Position numbers and translations under genes: made by a program | Part shown: one piece after another, positions 47,992-62,040 of the stretch | Numbering within the stretch: the stretch's first letter is position 1 | Layout: each line of letters opens with the position of its first letter | Source: Anaeramoeba flamelloides | Taxonomy: Eukaryota; Metamonada; Anaeramoebidae | Direction: 5' to 3' | DNA length: 64,000 nt | Assembly: GCA_027625915.1 (NCBI GenBank) | Contig: JANTQA010000036.1 | Span: 5,539,001 to 5,603,000, forward strand | The notes under the pieces: generated by a model | What the model was told of the DNA's origin: nothing | What the model saw: the letters and a program-made list of their open reading frames with translations, nothing else | The model's database searches: none

Positions 47992-50900
47992 ATGTTGCTT
48001 AAATATTCCTTTCTTTTTGTTCTTTTTATTTTATGCGTCCAAACACAAAAACAATTGAAAAATGTCGATGAGTGTGATCTGTTTGTCACTTCAGAAGGAA
48101 GTGATCAAAATGACTGCTCTTCTCAATACAGTGCTTGTCAAACAATCAACAGAGCAATAGATGTTTCAGGTTTGTAAAAACTGATTTTTTCAAAAAAGAT
48201 TTGAATATTTTTTCGAATTTTGTTTAATAATTTTGTTTTTTCCAACAAAATAAACAAACGCATTCAAAAAAGCTGATGACAACACCATCTGCACAAATGG
48301 CTCAAAAATAGAGATGGGATCACCCACTTTTATTAACAAACCGATCAGGATAATTACACTTTATCATGAAAAAACAATAATCGATGGAGGAGGATTAGAG
48401 TGTTTTTATTTTTACCGTACAACCCACAGATTTGAAATAGACGGGTTTATCATTACCAATTGCTCGACAGAAAATAAAGGTAATTGCTTTCTTTTTTTTT
48501 CTTTTGCCTTCAAAAAGATCATTTGATGGATTTGATTATTTTGTTGGTTTCTTTTTGGTTTTATTTTTAATTTTGATGTGTTGGCGTCAATGCTACTTTT
48601 AGTTAAAAAGATTAAGAAAAACACCAATTCTAATTTCCATTTTGAATTTGTTGGAAATTCTTCTGGGTTAAAGATCTCAACTTTCAATTTTTTCGGAGAC
48701 GATCCAATGAATTGAACACAATTGAAAAGAAATTGAAAAATACTCGAAACTCAATCTACGGAAAGGTTTCATGCGATTTGTTCTTTTTTTAATTTGGTAA
48801 AATTTTTTAAAAAAAAATTGAAAAAATTTAAGGTGGGGATTGGAGTTGAAACAAGTAGTTGGTTTTCAGTTTGGTTGTAATTTTTAAAGAATTCAATTCA
48901 CCATAACACAATGATATAATTACCATTTTGATTAATAAACTGAACAAATCTATCTTTTCATAACAGTTTACAAATAAAACGTGTACAGGGATCAAAATAA
49001 TACGTTTCCAACGACTATAATCCGCGTTTCAAAATATAATCCATGCTATTTTTTCTTCTTGTTCTAATTCAACATCCAATTTACTTACACGATAGTATAC
49101 CAAAGTTTAAATCAATATTGAAAGTAAACTCCTTGATATTTTCAGTACTGCTATTTTCCCATTAATAAATGAAAATTTTTAGTTCAATTTCCAAAATGAA
49201 TATTATTTATTACGGCTACAATCAAATTACCAGAGCAAAAATTTTGTCTCAGAGTTAACTCACGAATTTCCATTTATTGTCTAGAAATATTATTTCTAAA
49301 CGTTGTTGTAAAGATCTTTCATTTTTTTTCGGCACATAAAACTAGAAAAATATTTTGGAATGTGAACTAAAAATTTTCAGTTTTTAATTGGAAAATAATA
49401 GTAAAATTTTAAATTCGGATTGCAATTAATTGAATTTTTTTCATACTATTCTTAAATTTTTTGACAATTTTTGATGATTAAAATTTTCTTAAAAATTTAC
49501 TTTATTTTTTGAGATAAATTTTCCAATTTGATCCACTATTTTTAGGATTTCTTTTTAAATAATAGAACTTTAAGAAACCAATACCATATTTAATTAGGGT
49601 TTATTGCTGGTTTCTTTCATGGGTTGACTTATAGGTCTTCTATATAAAAAAAAAAAATTATATTTAGAAACATGTATTAAACTTTTCTGCAGGCTTTATT
49701 TTAATAACAGTATATCCTGAATTAATTTCAAAGGTTTTTCTTCGAAAAGGAAAAAAAAAATGATCAATTTCATCAGAGAAAAAGGGTAGTAACGTGTAAA
49801 GGTTTGAAAATATAAAGAAATGTGAGAAATGAAAAAAAAAAAAATAAACTTTAATAAAAGAGTTTCACTTTTTTTTTCTCTCTCTCATTTAGAATAAGAA
49901 TGTGGTTTATCAACTGAAATCTTAATAAAAAAGATGAAAACTGTTTCACAGTTTAACAATTTTGAAATATAAGGTATTTTTTAAATAAAAATTTAGGAAT
50001 TCGGGCAAATAAGAGGGGTCAATAACTCCTCCCTTAAATAATAATAAAAAATATATATATAAGGTATTTTTTTGAGATATTATCGAACATAAACTAAAAT
50101 TCAAAATTTTCCACACAGCTAAAACCGTCCAAATAATCACTATAATAGGATTTCATTCAAATTGAAAATAAATTTTGAATTTTGTAAAATATGAAAATCA
50201 TTTTTTGATCTTTTAGTTTTTATTGTTTTCATTTCATTTTTTGAATTACGTAACTTGTTTGGCTCAAAATTTTTCTACAACAATTGATATTAGGTTAAAG
50301 TTGAGTTGTTCCAAACATAAGAACTCAAATAAAATTAGTTGAGTGTATCTAACTCTTGATCTATCAATAATTCCTAATAGAATTTAAACAAATTTATCAA
50401 TATATTTTTTTGTTTTGCTCTACTCCAAAATTTTTAACACACCCTTGATTTATTAAGTATTGATAATTATTTATTTTTTTTGTTTTGTGAGTATTGTAAT
50501 TTTTTAAACAAGGTGTTAACATTTCAATTAGTGAATGGTTCTGACTGGTACTTCTTCTTGAATTGGTTAAATAAGATTTTTTTTTCACAAAAATCGAATT
50601 TTGGTGTGTTAAAAATTTTGAATTGGGGTTTAGTTTGCTTAATTTTTTTGCAAAAGTTGAAGAAATTAAATTGACCATGATCGCGAGAAGATGCCTATTT
50701 TGTGCCTATCATATTCTCATACAAATAATCATTTAATGGGAGTTTTAACACGAATTGATGTTTTTAAAGCAAAAAAATATTTTTTTTCAAAATTATTGAA
50801 ATTTGAAATTAAATTTTACAAATGTGAACTATGAAATTAATATTTTATGTAATGATAATTTCAGTATTTATTTAAAAACTTATATTTATTATTATCTACA

Positions 50901-53900
50901 TATCCATCGATATAAATGTTATAATATACATAGGTGCTGCTTTTAATTTTGCTGAATGTTATGTCAGCGATCCATCAGATATTCATTTAAAAAATTTGAT
51001 TATTGAAGGAAATACTGCAGATCAAGGTGCAGGGATGTATATTCAACTCTGCAATTTAACTTTGGAAAATGTCGTCATTAAAAACAATTATGCAACTCAG
51101 GGTGGTGGTGGATTGTATTGCTATATCCAGAATACACTTCAGGTGGCTCATATTATTGCAACAAATGTTATAGTTGTTGACAACGAAGCAGGATCAGGCA
51201 CAAACAATATTCGAGAATTACATTTCTACAATGGATATGTGATAAACAATGGGGGTATTCTTAAAAATTGTGATGAATGCTGGAATGGAGGTAGTTGTAA
51301 TTTAGAAAGTGGCAGTTGTGATTGTTTACCGGGCTCGGTGTTACCTTCGCCTGAATGCGAATTATGTGTGGAAGGATCATTTAGCCAATTTGTAAATTCA
51401 GATATATGTCAGCCATGTCTTCATGGAGAATATAATGATTTAAATGGCCAAAGTGAATGTAAATTATGTGTAAAGGGGACCTATAACCCACACCAAGGAT
51501 CGACATCAGTTGATGATTGCTTAAAGTGTGAAAAAGGAACATATCAAAATTTAGATGGACAGCCAATTTGTAACAAATGCGAGCGAGGATCTTATCAAAA
51601 TAAGGAAGGCCAAACCCAATGTGAAATGTGCACAATGGGGAATTATCAAGATCTGGAAGGACAGTCAATTTGTGAGAAATGTAGAGAAGGCACCTTTCAA
51701 GATTTAGATGGTCAATCATTTTGTAATTTGTGTAACAAAGGGGAGTACAATATTCAAACTGGTCAAAGCAAATGTAAATTATGTGTAGTGGGGACCTATA
51801 ATCCACACCAAGGATCGACATCAGTTGATGATTGCTTAATGTGTGAAAAAGGAACATATCAAAATTTAGATGGACAGCCAATTTGTAACAAATGCGAGCG
51901 AGGATCTTATCAAAATAAGGAAGGCCAAACCCAATGTGAAATGTGCACAATGGGGAATTATCAAGATCTGGAAGGAACGTCAATTTGTGAGAAATGTAGA
52001 GAAGGCACTTATCAATCTTTCTTGGGGCAATCATTTTGTTTTAATTGTGTAATGGGAACTTATCAAGAATTGGATGGGCAAAGCGAATGCAAAAAATGTC
52101 AAAATGGCACTTACAATCCACATCAAGGATCGAAATCAATTAGTGACTGCTTAAAATGCGAAAGGGGAACTTATCAAGATTTAGATGGGCAATCATTTTG
52201 TAATTTGTGTACCAAAGGGGAGTACAACAATCAAATTGGCCAAAGTGAATGCAAAAAGTGTCAAGTTGGCACATACAATAAAAATAAAGGATCAACTGCA
52301 ATCAGTGATTGTATAAATTGTGAAATTGGATTTTACCAGGATCAGGAAGGATCGTTCGGCTGTAAATTATGCGAAAGTGGAACTTATAGTGATCAAGATG
52401 GGCTATCTAAATGTTTGCTTTGCTTAGCTGGGAGTTATTCAAGTCGAGAGGGACAAACGAAATGCCGCAATTGTTTAGCTGGTGAATATCAAAACCAAGA
52501 GGGCAAAACGAAATGTAATGGTTGCCAATATAATACTTATCAGGAGGGTATTGGATCAAGTGAGTGTTTGTATTGTCCTACCAATTCGGAAACATTGACA
52601 AGTAAAAGCAAAAGTGCTGAGGAATGCTTTTGTAAACTTGGATATTACGGCCAACCAGGAACGAATTGTAAACAGTGCCCGGATAGTGGAATTTGTAATC
52701 ATTTTAATCAACATTACCCAAACCCTAAGCCAGGGTATTGGAGTTCACTTGAGGATCCCGAAACATTAACAAAGTGTAGTATTTATAAGGCATGTCCGGG
52801 TTACGAAACCAATAAATGTAATGTGGAAATAGGATATACAGGAATCAGGTGCGAAGAATGTGTTTCTGGATTTTATAAATTTGAAAAGCAATGTTCGAAA
52901 TGCTTAGATAATTCAGGACTAAGATTGATTTTAATATTGCTTTTAGCTGTTGTATGCCTCATAATTTTATTGATCATTGCCAGAAAGGGGAAAAATTATT
53001 TTGGATCCTTTTCAATTTTGATTTCCTTCTTACAAATCGTCGCCATTTTCCCAAAATTCAATGTTGTCTGGCCCTATCGCCTAATTGAATATTTGAATGC
53101 CTTATCATTGGTTAACCTTAATATTGAATACTTGGCTTTAGATTGTTCCTTTGAGATTAATTATACAACAAAATGGTTTTTAATTCAACTTATCCCATTT
53201 GTGAATATATTCATATTGGTTATCATTTATTATTTAATTGCTCTTCATTCCAAAATGGTACAATTAATTGGTGAATCTGTGCTAAATAAGTTTCCTAATA
53301 TGTGCGTCAAACCCTATATAAAGGAACAAAATCGATTTTGGTTACCATTCCAATATTTAAGATTTTATTTTATGGAATTTTTCATTCAAAGTTGGTCAAA
53401 AAGGGAATTAAAAAAAATTAAAAATACCTGCATTAATGTATTTTTTGCTTCATTGTTTATTCTATATTTAATATTATGCTTTAAAATTTTGGAATTGTTC
53501 AACTGTGATTATTCTGAAAAATCAAAAAAATATTTATTAGTTGCAAATTTAAATTATTTTTGTTATGATAAATGGTGGTATAGAATGTTAATCTTTGTGA
53601 TAATTTTTGGACTTTTGTATATTATTGGAATCCCCTTGTTCTTTATTTGGGTATTTTGGTCTTCTGCAAAAACAATTAAGGAAAAAATATTTTTGCAAAG
53701 ATTTGGTTTGCTGTGTAATAGATATAGAAAGGAATTATTCTTTTGGGAATTATTCATTATGGCAAGAAAGGTTTTATTAGTAATTTGCCAGAGCATTTTA
53801 TATTATAATCCCATTTTCCAACTCGTTTTTGCCATCGTGGTCATATGCCTTTCAATCGTCCTCCAATATATTTATAACCCATATAATACCAAAACTAGAA

Positions 53901-54499
53901 ATAATTATGAATTTGGTTTGTTATTAGTGATTTTGTTTATACTCTTTTCTGGTTTGGTCCTCAATAACAAAGAAAAGGATAATTATAATAAGACTATTGT
54001 AGATATAATTATTTTTTTATTATTTTTCAATATAGCATTATTTTTTCTTATTTCAATTGTTGAAATCAAATCAAGAATTGAATTAAAAAAACGCCAATCA
54101 AAAATTAAAAAAAAAAATAAATTTTTAAATTCAATCGAAAGAACGAAGCAAGATCCAATAATTCAATTTTTACAAAATAAACCAAATTTTTTACTCATGT
54201 TACATTATTTTTCAAAAATTAGCAAATCTAAAAGAAAAAAAACAATCAAATTTTATAATTCATTAAAGATTTTTCTGAAAAGCAGTAACAACCCTGAATC
54301 GCGTTCCTTCAATAATAATAATCTAATTAATAAAGAATTTCGATCGAGGCTGTACAATGTTTGGAATGATGATATTTTATTAGTTTTATTGAAATGGTAC
54401 CATTTTAAAACAAATAATTATTGGAAATTGGAATTCGATACACTAGTTAAAACATTCTTATTATACCAGGTTAAACACAAAAGGGGGAATGAGAATTAA
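47992..54499 (+). CDS. Receptor-like protein: beta-helix, 23 ephrin-receptor-type Cys repeats, multi-pass membrane region
   Basis: 1316 aa in three exons (47992-48169, 48273-48479, 50934-54499), GT-AG, phase 1 at both junctions. Residues 1-19 are a signal peptide (MLLKYSFLFVLFILCVQTQ). Residues 25-235 form a parallel beta-helix-like domain (NDCSSQYSACQTINRAID, then IIDGGG, GAGMYI and GGGGLYC), like polymorphic outer-membrane or pectin-lyase folds. An EGF-like CDECWNGGSCNLESGSCDC follows, then 23 units of about 17 aa with the pattern C-x-x-C-x-x-G-x-Y-x(5)-G-x-x-x-C (GCC2/GCC3, ephrin-receptor-like) up to about residue 790. After that come about eight membrane helices (about 795-1176), among them LRLILILLLAVVCLIILLII and TIVDIIIFLLFFNIALFFLI. 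The tail of about 140 residues is Lys-rich and cytosolic. Cell-surface sensing or adhesion is a reasonable guess; no ligand or partner is known. Intron 2 (2454 bp) carries a family M element. Confidence 0.9.
50092..50635. mobile_element. Family M element, copy C, in receptor-like gene intron 2
   Basis: About 544 bp. The left end is AACTAAAATTCAAAATTTTC and the right end is the inverse, TTGAATTGGGGTTTAGTT. A second inner pair of inverted sequences (TCCAAAATTTTTAACACACC at 50425, GGTGTGTTAAAAATTTTGAA at 50603) bounds its right third. Same order and orientation inside as copy A. Confidence 0.75.
51461..52090 (+). repeat. Tandem duplication of a six-unit Cys-repeat block
   Basis: Two consecutive 315-bp blocks, each six Cys units long, match at the DNA level (for example CACCAAGGATCGACATCAGT at 51490 and 51805) with only a few base changes over the first 230 bp. 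The rest of the array is more diverged, so this is the youngest expansion of the receptor ectodomain. Confidence 0.85.
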
Positions 54500-54756
54500 A
54501 TTTATGTATAATTGGTATATAACATGTGTTGAAATAATGATGAAAATGTATATATTTTCATACCATGGTTAAGGAAAATATTTTCGAAAAATGATAGCGA
54601 ATATTAGAATTGAAGGGAAATAGCCGAGATGTAATTTCTCAATCATTCTTGTACTACGACTACTTCTATACCTGTTTAATGGATTTTAGAAATTTTGATA
54701 CAAATGTTCATAATAATATTGAAGGTAGTAATCGTTTTAATTGCGTTATATATGGG

Positions 54757-54777
54757 CGTGTGTGTGTATGTGTGTGT

Positions 54778-54859
<82 letters not shown>
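54757..54859. repeat. (GT)n microsatellite
   Basis: Interrupted twice by A near the start, then uninterrupted GT from 54781 to 54859 (79 bp). About 260 bp past the receptor-like gene stop codon. Confidence 0.95.
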
Positions 54860-54863
<4 letters not shown>

Positions 54864-54927
54864 TATTATTGTATATCTTATTTATATAAATGTTTGAATA
54901 TTATTTAACTAATTAAGAAAAATTATG

Positions 54928-54961
<34 letters not shown>

Positions 54962-57900
54962 AGAATATTTTATGACAATAAATCAAATAATTAACTATTA
55001 ATAAACTTAAATCTAATAAAATTGTTAAATTCAAAATATAAATAAAAATTAAATTTAACCATTTTCATTTGAATTGTATTAATACTATTTGTTTTTAAAA
55101 TATATGAAACAAAATTTTCATTCAACTTTCCAAAAAAAGATTTTATTAAACAGGGAACACTTCAAATTTTGTTATTCCATAAATCAACTTAAATTATTCA
55201 TTGGACTTTTTAGAATTGGGTAATTTGATATTTTATATTAATTTTGTATATGTGTTTTATTTTGGAAAACTGAATGAAAATTTTGATCTTTTTATTTTTC
55301 AATTAACAGTAGAAAGATATTGTAACATATTTTGAAATTTTTAGTTTTTTTTTTACTCTTAAAAAATTACTTTAGCTCACCTTTACTTTTAAATTTATTC
55401 ATTTATTATTCCATTTGAGAATTAAATTTTAAAACAAGTAATAATTAATTATTTCATAATATATAGGAGTTTTACATAAAAATGTAATAAATTCACAGAT
55501 ATTGTTACTTATCTACAAAATATTTCTTTTTTAACTTTGATAAATACTTTTTTGCTAATAAAAACACATTTTTTCACAAACTAAATACTTTTTGGCGATA
55601 AGTGTTTTTTTGTTGAAAAAGTCAAGCTTTTCAGGGAAAAGGCTGTTTTTCGTGAACAAAATACATCTAATAAAGAGGTTTGTTGAAAAAAGACTTTAAT
55701 CAATTTGAAAATCTTTATGTTTTAGATCTTTAATTAAAAAAAAAAATTACTTGTGAAATCAAACCAAAACAAAAGATTTAAAACCATTAATTGTACATTT
55801 ATTTAAACAGTTAAATAAAAAGAAAAAGAAAGGAAAAGAAAAATGTTTTTCAATGGATCTTTTAGATCGAATAGAAATTTCTCTTTCTTCTTATGAATTT
55901 ATCTTTTGAAGATAAAACAACAATTTTTTATAATAAACTTATATTATAGATTCCAAAAGATTTTCTTAATTGGTTTTAATGGTTTGTTTGGCTAAATATC
56001 GGAAATTTAATTATGGTGACAAAAAAATTAAAACCTTCAACTTTGGTTTTGAATTTCTCTAAAATGTAAAATTATACAAAGAAGAAAAACAAAAAGAAGA
56101 TAACAAGTTTTTCAAACAAAAATACTGGATTTGTGGTTTTATTGGTTATACTTTTAAAAGTGCTTGAAAATGAAACTCTTGCTTTTAGTGTTCCAGATAC
56201 TTTCCAAGATAAACTAAATTTCATAATAAATGGACCCAATATTTTTTTATTTTTTGTTTTTTACTTTTTTATATTTTATTTTTTGAAGGAAAAAAAATAT
56301 TATTAGTGTATAGAACGTAATACTAAAATAGTAATTTTGTTATTATAATAGATAGTTTCAATTATTCAAAATATTTTTTTTTCAAAATTTGATTTTTAAT
56401 GTGCCAATGGTTTTGGAAATAAGGTTTATATCAAAAAAAAAATAAAATAAATAATCAAAACATTCTTAATTAAAAATGTCTAAGAATAAAAAAAAAAAAA
56501 GTTTTCAATGGTAAAAAAAAATAATTTAGTAATAGAAAAAAATTGACAATGTCGCAAATAAAGAAAGAAAAATAACAAAAAAAGTTTCAAATAAGTTCCA
56601 ATTCCAAAAAAAAATATATATAATTTTTAAAAGGTAATTTGCAAGTTTATTTTTATAAATTTGCAAAAATTTAAATTTCAGCAATTTTGGATAGATTTTT
56701 TTATCCAAGTGTAAAATCAATTTTATTCAATCTAATCCAATTTGTGGAGTTTTTAACCTTCTATATTTGACAAAGTAATACTTTTATAATATTGTTTTTC
56801 TGGTGATAAACTTTGTTAAAAATAAAATAAAAATTCTATTTAGCTCCTAATTTTTAATTGTCATTTGTGTACAAGTTTTCAAATGGATGAGTAACAGTAT
56901 CTAGATACTTTATTAATGTGTGTTTATTTTTAAAAAATCAAATATGCATAGGTTTTCAAGATAAAAATAAATAAAATTAATCTTTTTTTATATATACAAT
57001 TAAGTTAATTCCAGAAAATATTGTATAGTTTTACTATAATGTTGGTAGTATTGAATTTGTTAGTAAATTTTTTATTTTGTTATTATTTCCAATAATTTAT
57101 ATTTCACTCCAAATCCCAGTGAATAATACTAATTGTGGTATATGAGATTAAATAATGGAAAAAATGATAAAGGGTTAACAAAATTTTTATCCATGAAATT
57201 GTGGACTATGTATATCAATTTTTCTATACTTCAAGTTCTAAAAAAATAGTTTTCCCTTATTTAAAAAATGAAAAAAAAAAAAAGAAAAAAAAATTGATTT
57301 GAAGAAATTATTTTAAAACAGTGTTTGGTATTATTGACAAGAATTATTAAAACAATTTAAATCAATATTTTGGAATAAGAAAAAAATGATTTTAAATTTT
57401 GAGGTTAAAATTAGCTAAATTCTCAAATATCTTCAACTAAATTTTTATTTTGAACACTCTAATTTAATCTTTTAACAAAAATACAATTTATGCGTAAAAT
57501 TTGGAAATGACTTTAAAACTTTAATGATTATACCTACCATTCTTAAAGTAATACCAATATTTTTTAATATGTACAATAAATGATTTTTTCTTTTATGTAA
57601 AGAATTATCTCAAAAAAGAAAAAATGATTATATTAATATTCCTGGTAATAAAGACTTTTTATTGTGTTTGATTGATAGTAATAGAAATAAGCAAGTTAAA
57701 AACTTATTCAAATTTGAGAAATAAAATGAATGTGATACATTTTTCTTTTTTCATAAAAAATTGAAAAACTAAATTGATCTCACTGAAAAACTTTTCTTTT
57801 CAAAGTTTCTTAGTTGATCAGAATTTTTTGATCACTTTTCAGATACAAAATTCAAAAGTTTAGAATATATCCAATAAATTATTACAAATTTTAGACTTTT

Positions 57901-59214
57901 TTTGTGAAAAACTGGTTCTTTGATAGAATAGAATTAAATTTTTATTTGATCTTAATTTAAGCAGATTCTTAATTGATTATAAGTAATTTAAGTACCGAAA
58001 ACTAAAAAAAAAAAATCTCGTAAATTAAAAAACAAAATTAAAAAATAAAATCACATATCTTGAAATTTAAAAATAAAGTTAAAATCTGATTAATACAAAA
58101 CCAAACTTACTTTTTAAAGCTTATTTTACAGAATAGATTATTATGTATCTAGTAGATTAGATACATTTTCTTATTTTTGAAAAGTTCAAAAGTCATAGTA
58201 CATTTTCAAACTATTTTAAAAAAAAAATATTTTTTTGTGAGAAAAAGAAAAAGAAATCTTATTTTTTTGTATGGTTGTAGAGAATAGTCTAAAAAATAAA
58301 ACCACAAAGTTTTGATCGAACTTAGTATAAAAAATCTATTTGTTTTAAAAAAGTTAATAATTATTTTAAACTTTTAAAAAATATGATTTCTTTATTCAGA
58401 GCAGATTTTAAATCTATTGTTTCTTTTTGTTGAACAAAAATATACTGAGAAAAGTTATCAAATCATGAAATTAAAAATTATCCCAAAATCCTTTTTTTAA
58501 AAACTGGAAAGGTAAAATAAGCTGATAAAGAAATACCTTTCAATTTGATTATTTATAATCAATGAGTAATAACTCAATCTTAATTTTTCCAATAGTTATT
58601 AACAACCCAAAGATTAACTTATCAATCAAATTTACAATTAATTCTCATTTTTTAAAGGTTTTCAAACAAATAAAACAAAGTTAAATAAATAAATCTAAGA
58701 AAAAAATAATAGATATTATCAAAAAACTGATTTTAATACTAATTATGCCTTTCTATACTCTGGGTATTTGTCAAAAAATATTCTGTAATCTTTTGAATTT
58801 CATGAAATATAATAAATTTTTTTAATAAAAATGGATGATCATTTATTTTGATCTTCAAGGTTTCAATATTTGATTTTTTTAAAATATTTGAAAATAAGTA
58901 TTTTAACCTAATCTTTTTAAATTTCAAGAAATTTTTGAAATATTAAATAAAATAAATGTACATTTTTTTTGAGATCTTCAATAATTCAATATTTGATTTA
59001 TTTTTATTGTATTTTTAAAATAAGGTTAGAGGTTTAAGGTTATTTTTTCTTATTAACTTTCAGAATATAATAAAAGTGAATTTCTTCAAAATAAAAAGGT
59101 TTTATAAAGTTTTCCTTTTTAGTTTTTCAAAACAGATGCAAAAATTCAACGAAAAAGAATCAAGGGCTTTTGACTGAAAATAAAAATCTGGTAAAATGAA
59201 CTCTTTTTAATATG

Positions 59215-59350
59215 ATAACTCATTTCTCTAAAGTTGATAAATGAGTTGTTTTCGTAATTGTATTTAATTGAATCTTTTTAGAAATAATTACTCTATCACA
59301 TTTAGGAAAAAATAAACAAGGTTTAATAGTCATAAAGGGATACTTTTTAA
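59215..59350. repeat. Degenerate repeat, related to 13441-13560
   Basis: Both copies contain ACTCATTTCTCTAAAG followed by TGATAAGTGAG or TGATAAATGAG, then a shared spacing to TTTAATTGAAT/TTGAATTGAAT and a GGAAAAAA stretch. Boundaries cannot be fixed. Confidence 0.4.
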
Positions 59351-60639
59351 TGTAAAAACAATTATATTGTATCAAAAAGGCTGTATAAAGAGTTGCATAA
59401 ACCCATTTAATTTTTCACACTGAATTTCATAAGCAAAAATAAATGGAAATTTTCAGAATTTATACCCATTTCTCAAATTTTCCCTACTAAGATCATCCAA
59501 AAATTTTGTTTTAATTATTTCATAATTTCCATTTCTCTAAACACAAAAAATTCCTCAAGAAGTTCTAAATATTTTTTATACTTTCTTTTACAAGTTTGAA
59601 GTGTTTCAAATTTGAACTTGTACTGGTAAATCCCTTAAAGTCTATTTTTTAAAAAATTTTTTATTTAAAATCTATTTGACAATTTCTATATATTTATATT
59701 AGACAATTAGTAATTATTTTATCAAATTTCTTTCAGACTGAAAATTCTTTTGAGTATTAAAATAAAGGCAACACAATAAACAAACAATTCCAACAGGTTT
59801 TGGAACATAGTCATTAACTCAAAAAGAACTGTTTCGAAAAAATGAAAAAAAATACAAAGAAAAATCTTTTGGATCTCAAAAAGAGCCAAAGAGTGACACT
59901 TTGTACCCAACCCATTGGCCCAAAAAATTATAATTCATAATATTTCAAATTTAAAATTGAGTATCGCTCTATGACTCTTTTTTTTCGAAAAGTCACCTAG
60001 TGTTTTCAAAATATCATGTATAGACTCGTTTAATCTGTATTTCACAATACTATGTGTGTTTCTTTTTTTGGAAAGGTTTATACATTAAATTATCAAAGAA
60101 ACCAACAAGAAATATTTTTAAATCTGGTTATTGCTTTTCTATTATTCTGTAATGAAAAAAAAATTGATAAAAATAAAGGATCGGGTTAAAAATTTTTCTG
60201 TAAAAATTGATTTAATTTTGAGAAAAATTTTTAAATCAAAAAAAATTAAAAATTTCAAAAAAACTGAGAAATGAAGGAAAATTTTCAACAAATTGTATTC
60301 CTAATGTAAAATTTACATAAAAAAATCAAGGTATTTATGTTTCAAAATTGATTTTGCTTCATTTATACTATTTAATGGTGAATTAATTTTTACAGTAAAA
60401 CAAGAAGAAAAAAAACAAAGGATTTATTTCCAAATATGGATTTACTACTTAAGAAGTTGGTTTTTTGGTTTCTGTGATTTTTTGGTTTTTTTTTTCTCAG
60501 AGATCTATTACCCATTATATTCCTTTTTATAATTTTTAATTTGTATTTAAAGGTATAAAAATTAATTGATTTTTTTTTTCAATTTTGAAAATTATTTTTC
60601 CTTTTTAGGAAAATTGACATTTTAGGAATTAGTATCCAT

Positions 60640-62040
60640 CAAGGAGAAGACTAATATTAACGTTTTTTGTCGTTAGATGGAATTTTTATTAGTGCACTGT
60701 GGTTCAAATATCTCCTAAAAAATAATTAATAAAGTAGAATTAAAAGTTTCTCTGATCAATTAAAAATGATCAATGTATTCGTAAAAAACCCAAGGATTTC
60801 TCTGATAAATGTGCATTTCTTGACAAATTTAAAGGTTTGAGGGATTAGCGTCATCCTAGATTTCTTAATAATCAAAGTATGTTGTAATTGGGTTCAAATG
60901 ATATTAGTCCACCATGGCTCAAATAGTTCTAAAAAATCTATTATAAATCTTATTGCACAATAAATTATTATATTTTTTACTAATGATCACTATTAAAAAC
61001 ATTTCATTTGGAAAAATTTTTTTTTATTCCTTTTCCAAATCTAAAAATAGAAACCCAAAATACAGTATTCGGGTATTTAATAATTTAGATTTAGAACTTC
61101 CAAAAGTAACTATTTTTTTATTTTTTTATTTTCCAAGATAAACTCAATAATCATCAACATAAAAGTACAAAGACTGATTATTTTTGTTTGATTTTGATAA
61201 AGCTACTTATAGCATCAATATATTTGCATGATTTCAGAAATAATTTGTCAAAAATATTTATTGGTTAATTATTTAATTTTTAAAAAAAAAACGAATTTTT
61301 TAAAAACTAATCTACATTTCACCACAATTTTAAGAAAGATATTTTGTGACTTTCTAGTCTGAATATTGATAATTCAACCTTTAAATTTATGGCGAAATAC
61401 AGATTTTATTCTGAATTTGTTGGGTTTTTTCCTAATACATAGATCATTTTTAATTGATTGGATAAACAAATATTACTACTTGACTAATCGATTTTTTAGA
61501 GACATTTGAACAATGTAGCACTAATGTGATTAGGTCCAATAACAACATACTTTGTTCCTAGGCTTCTCCTTGGTAGATGTTAATCCCTTAAGCATCAATT
61601 TCAAAACTCCAAAGTTGCAAAATATCTTTCTTAAATTTGTGGCAAAATGTATATTAATTGTTAAAAAAATCAATTTATTAAAAAATTGAATAATTAATGA
61701 ATAGATTTTTTTGACAAATTATTTCTACAAATCTCAGAAATATATTGGTGTTACAATTAACTTTATAAAAAGGAAATAAAACGTATCAATCTTTAGATTT
61801 TTAATGTTGACGGTTATGTGTTAATGTTGGAAATTAAAAAATAGTTGCTTTTTGAAAGTTCTAAATATGAATTATTAAATACTGGAATATTATTATTTGA
61901 GTTTCTTTTTTTAGATTTGGAAAAGGAATTAATAAAAAAAAAAGTGAATTTTTAATAGTGAACACTAATAAAAAATCTAATAATTCATTGTGCAATAAGA
62001 TTTATAATAGAGTCACAAAAACTATTTGAGCCATGGTATA
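60640..62040. mobile_element. Family R copies forming a 1.1-kb inverted repeat
   Basis: The left arm 60900-61380 (minus orientation) and right arm 61605-62040 (plus orientation) are reverse complements over about 450 bp, for example GCTCAAATAG...TTGCACAATAA on the left and TTGTGCAATAAG...CTATTTGAGC on the right. The loop is about 220 bp. A further plus-oriented copy of the family R start (GGAATTAGTATCCATCAAGG) lies at about 60630-60840. The arrangement looks like head-to-head insertions or nested copies. Confidence 0.6.

Noticed and set aside
51381-52034. 217-aa minus-strand frame inside the receptor-like gene
   Set aside because: Antisense shadow of the duplicated Cys-repeat units; its own repeat structure just mirrors the sense strand.
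54610-54897. Frame encoding a long Cys-Val run
   Set aside because: It is a translation of the (GT)n microsatellite.
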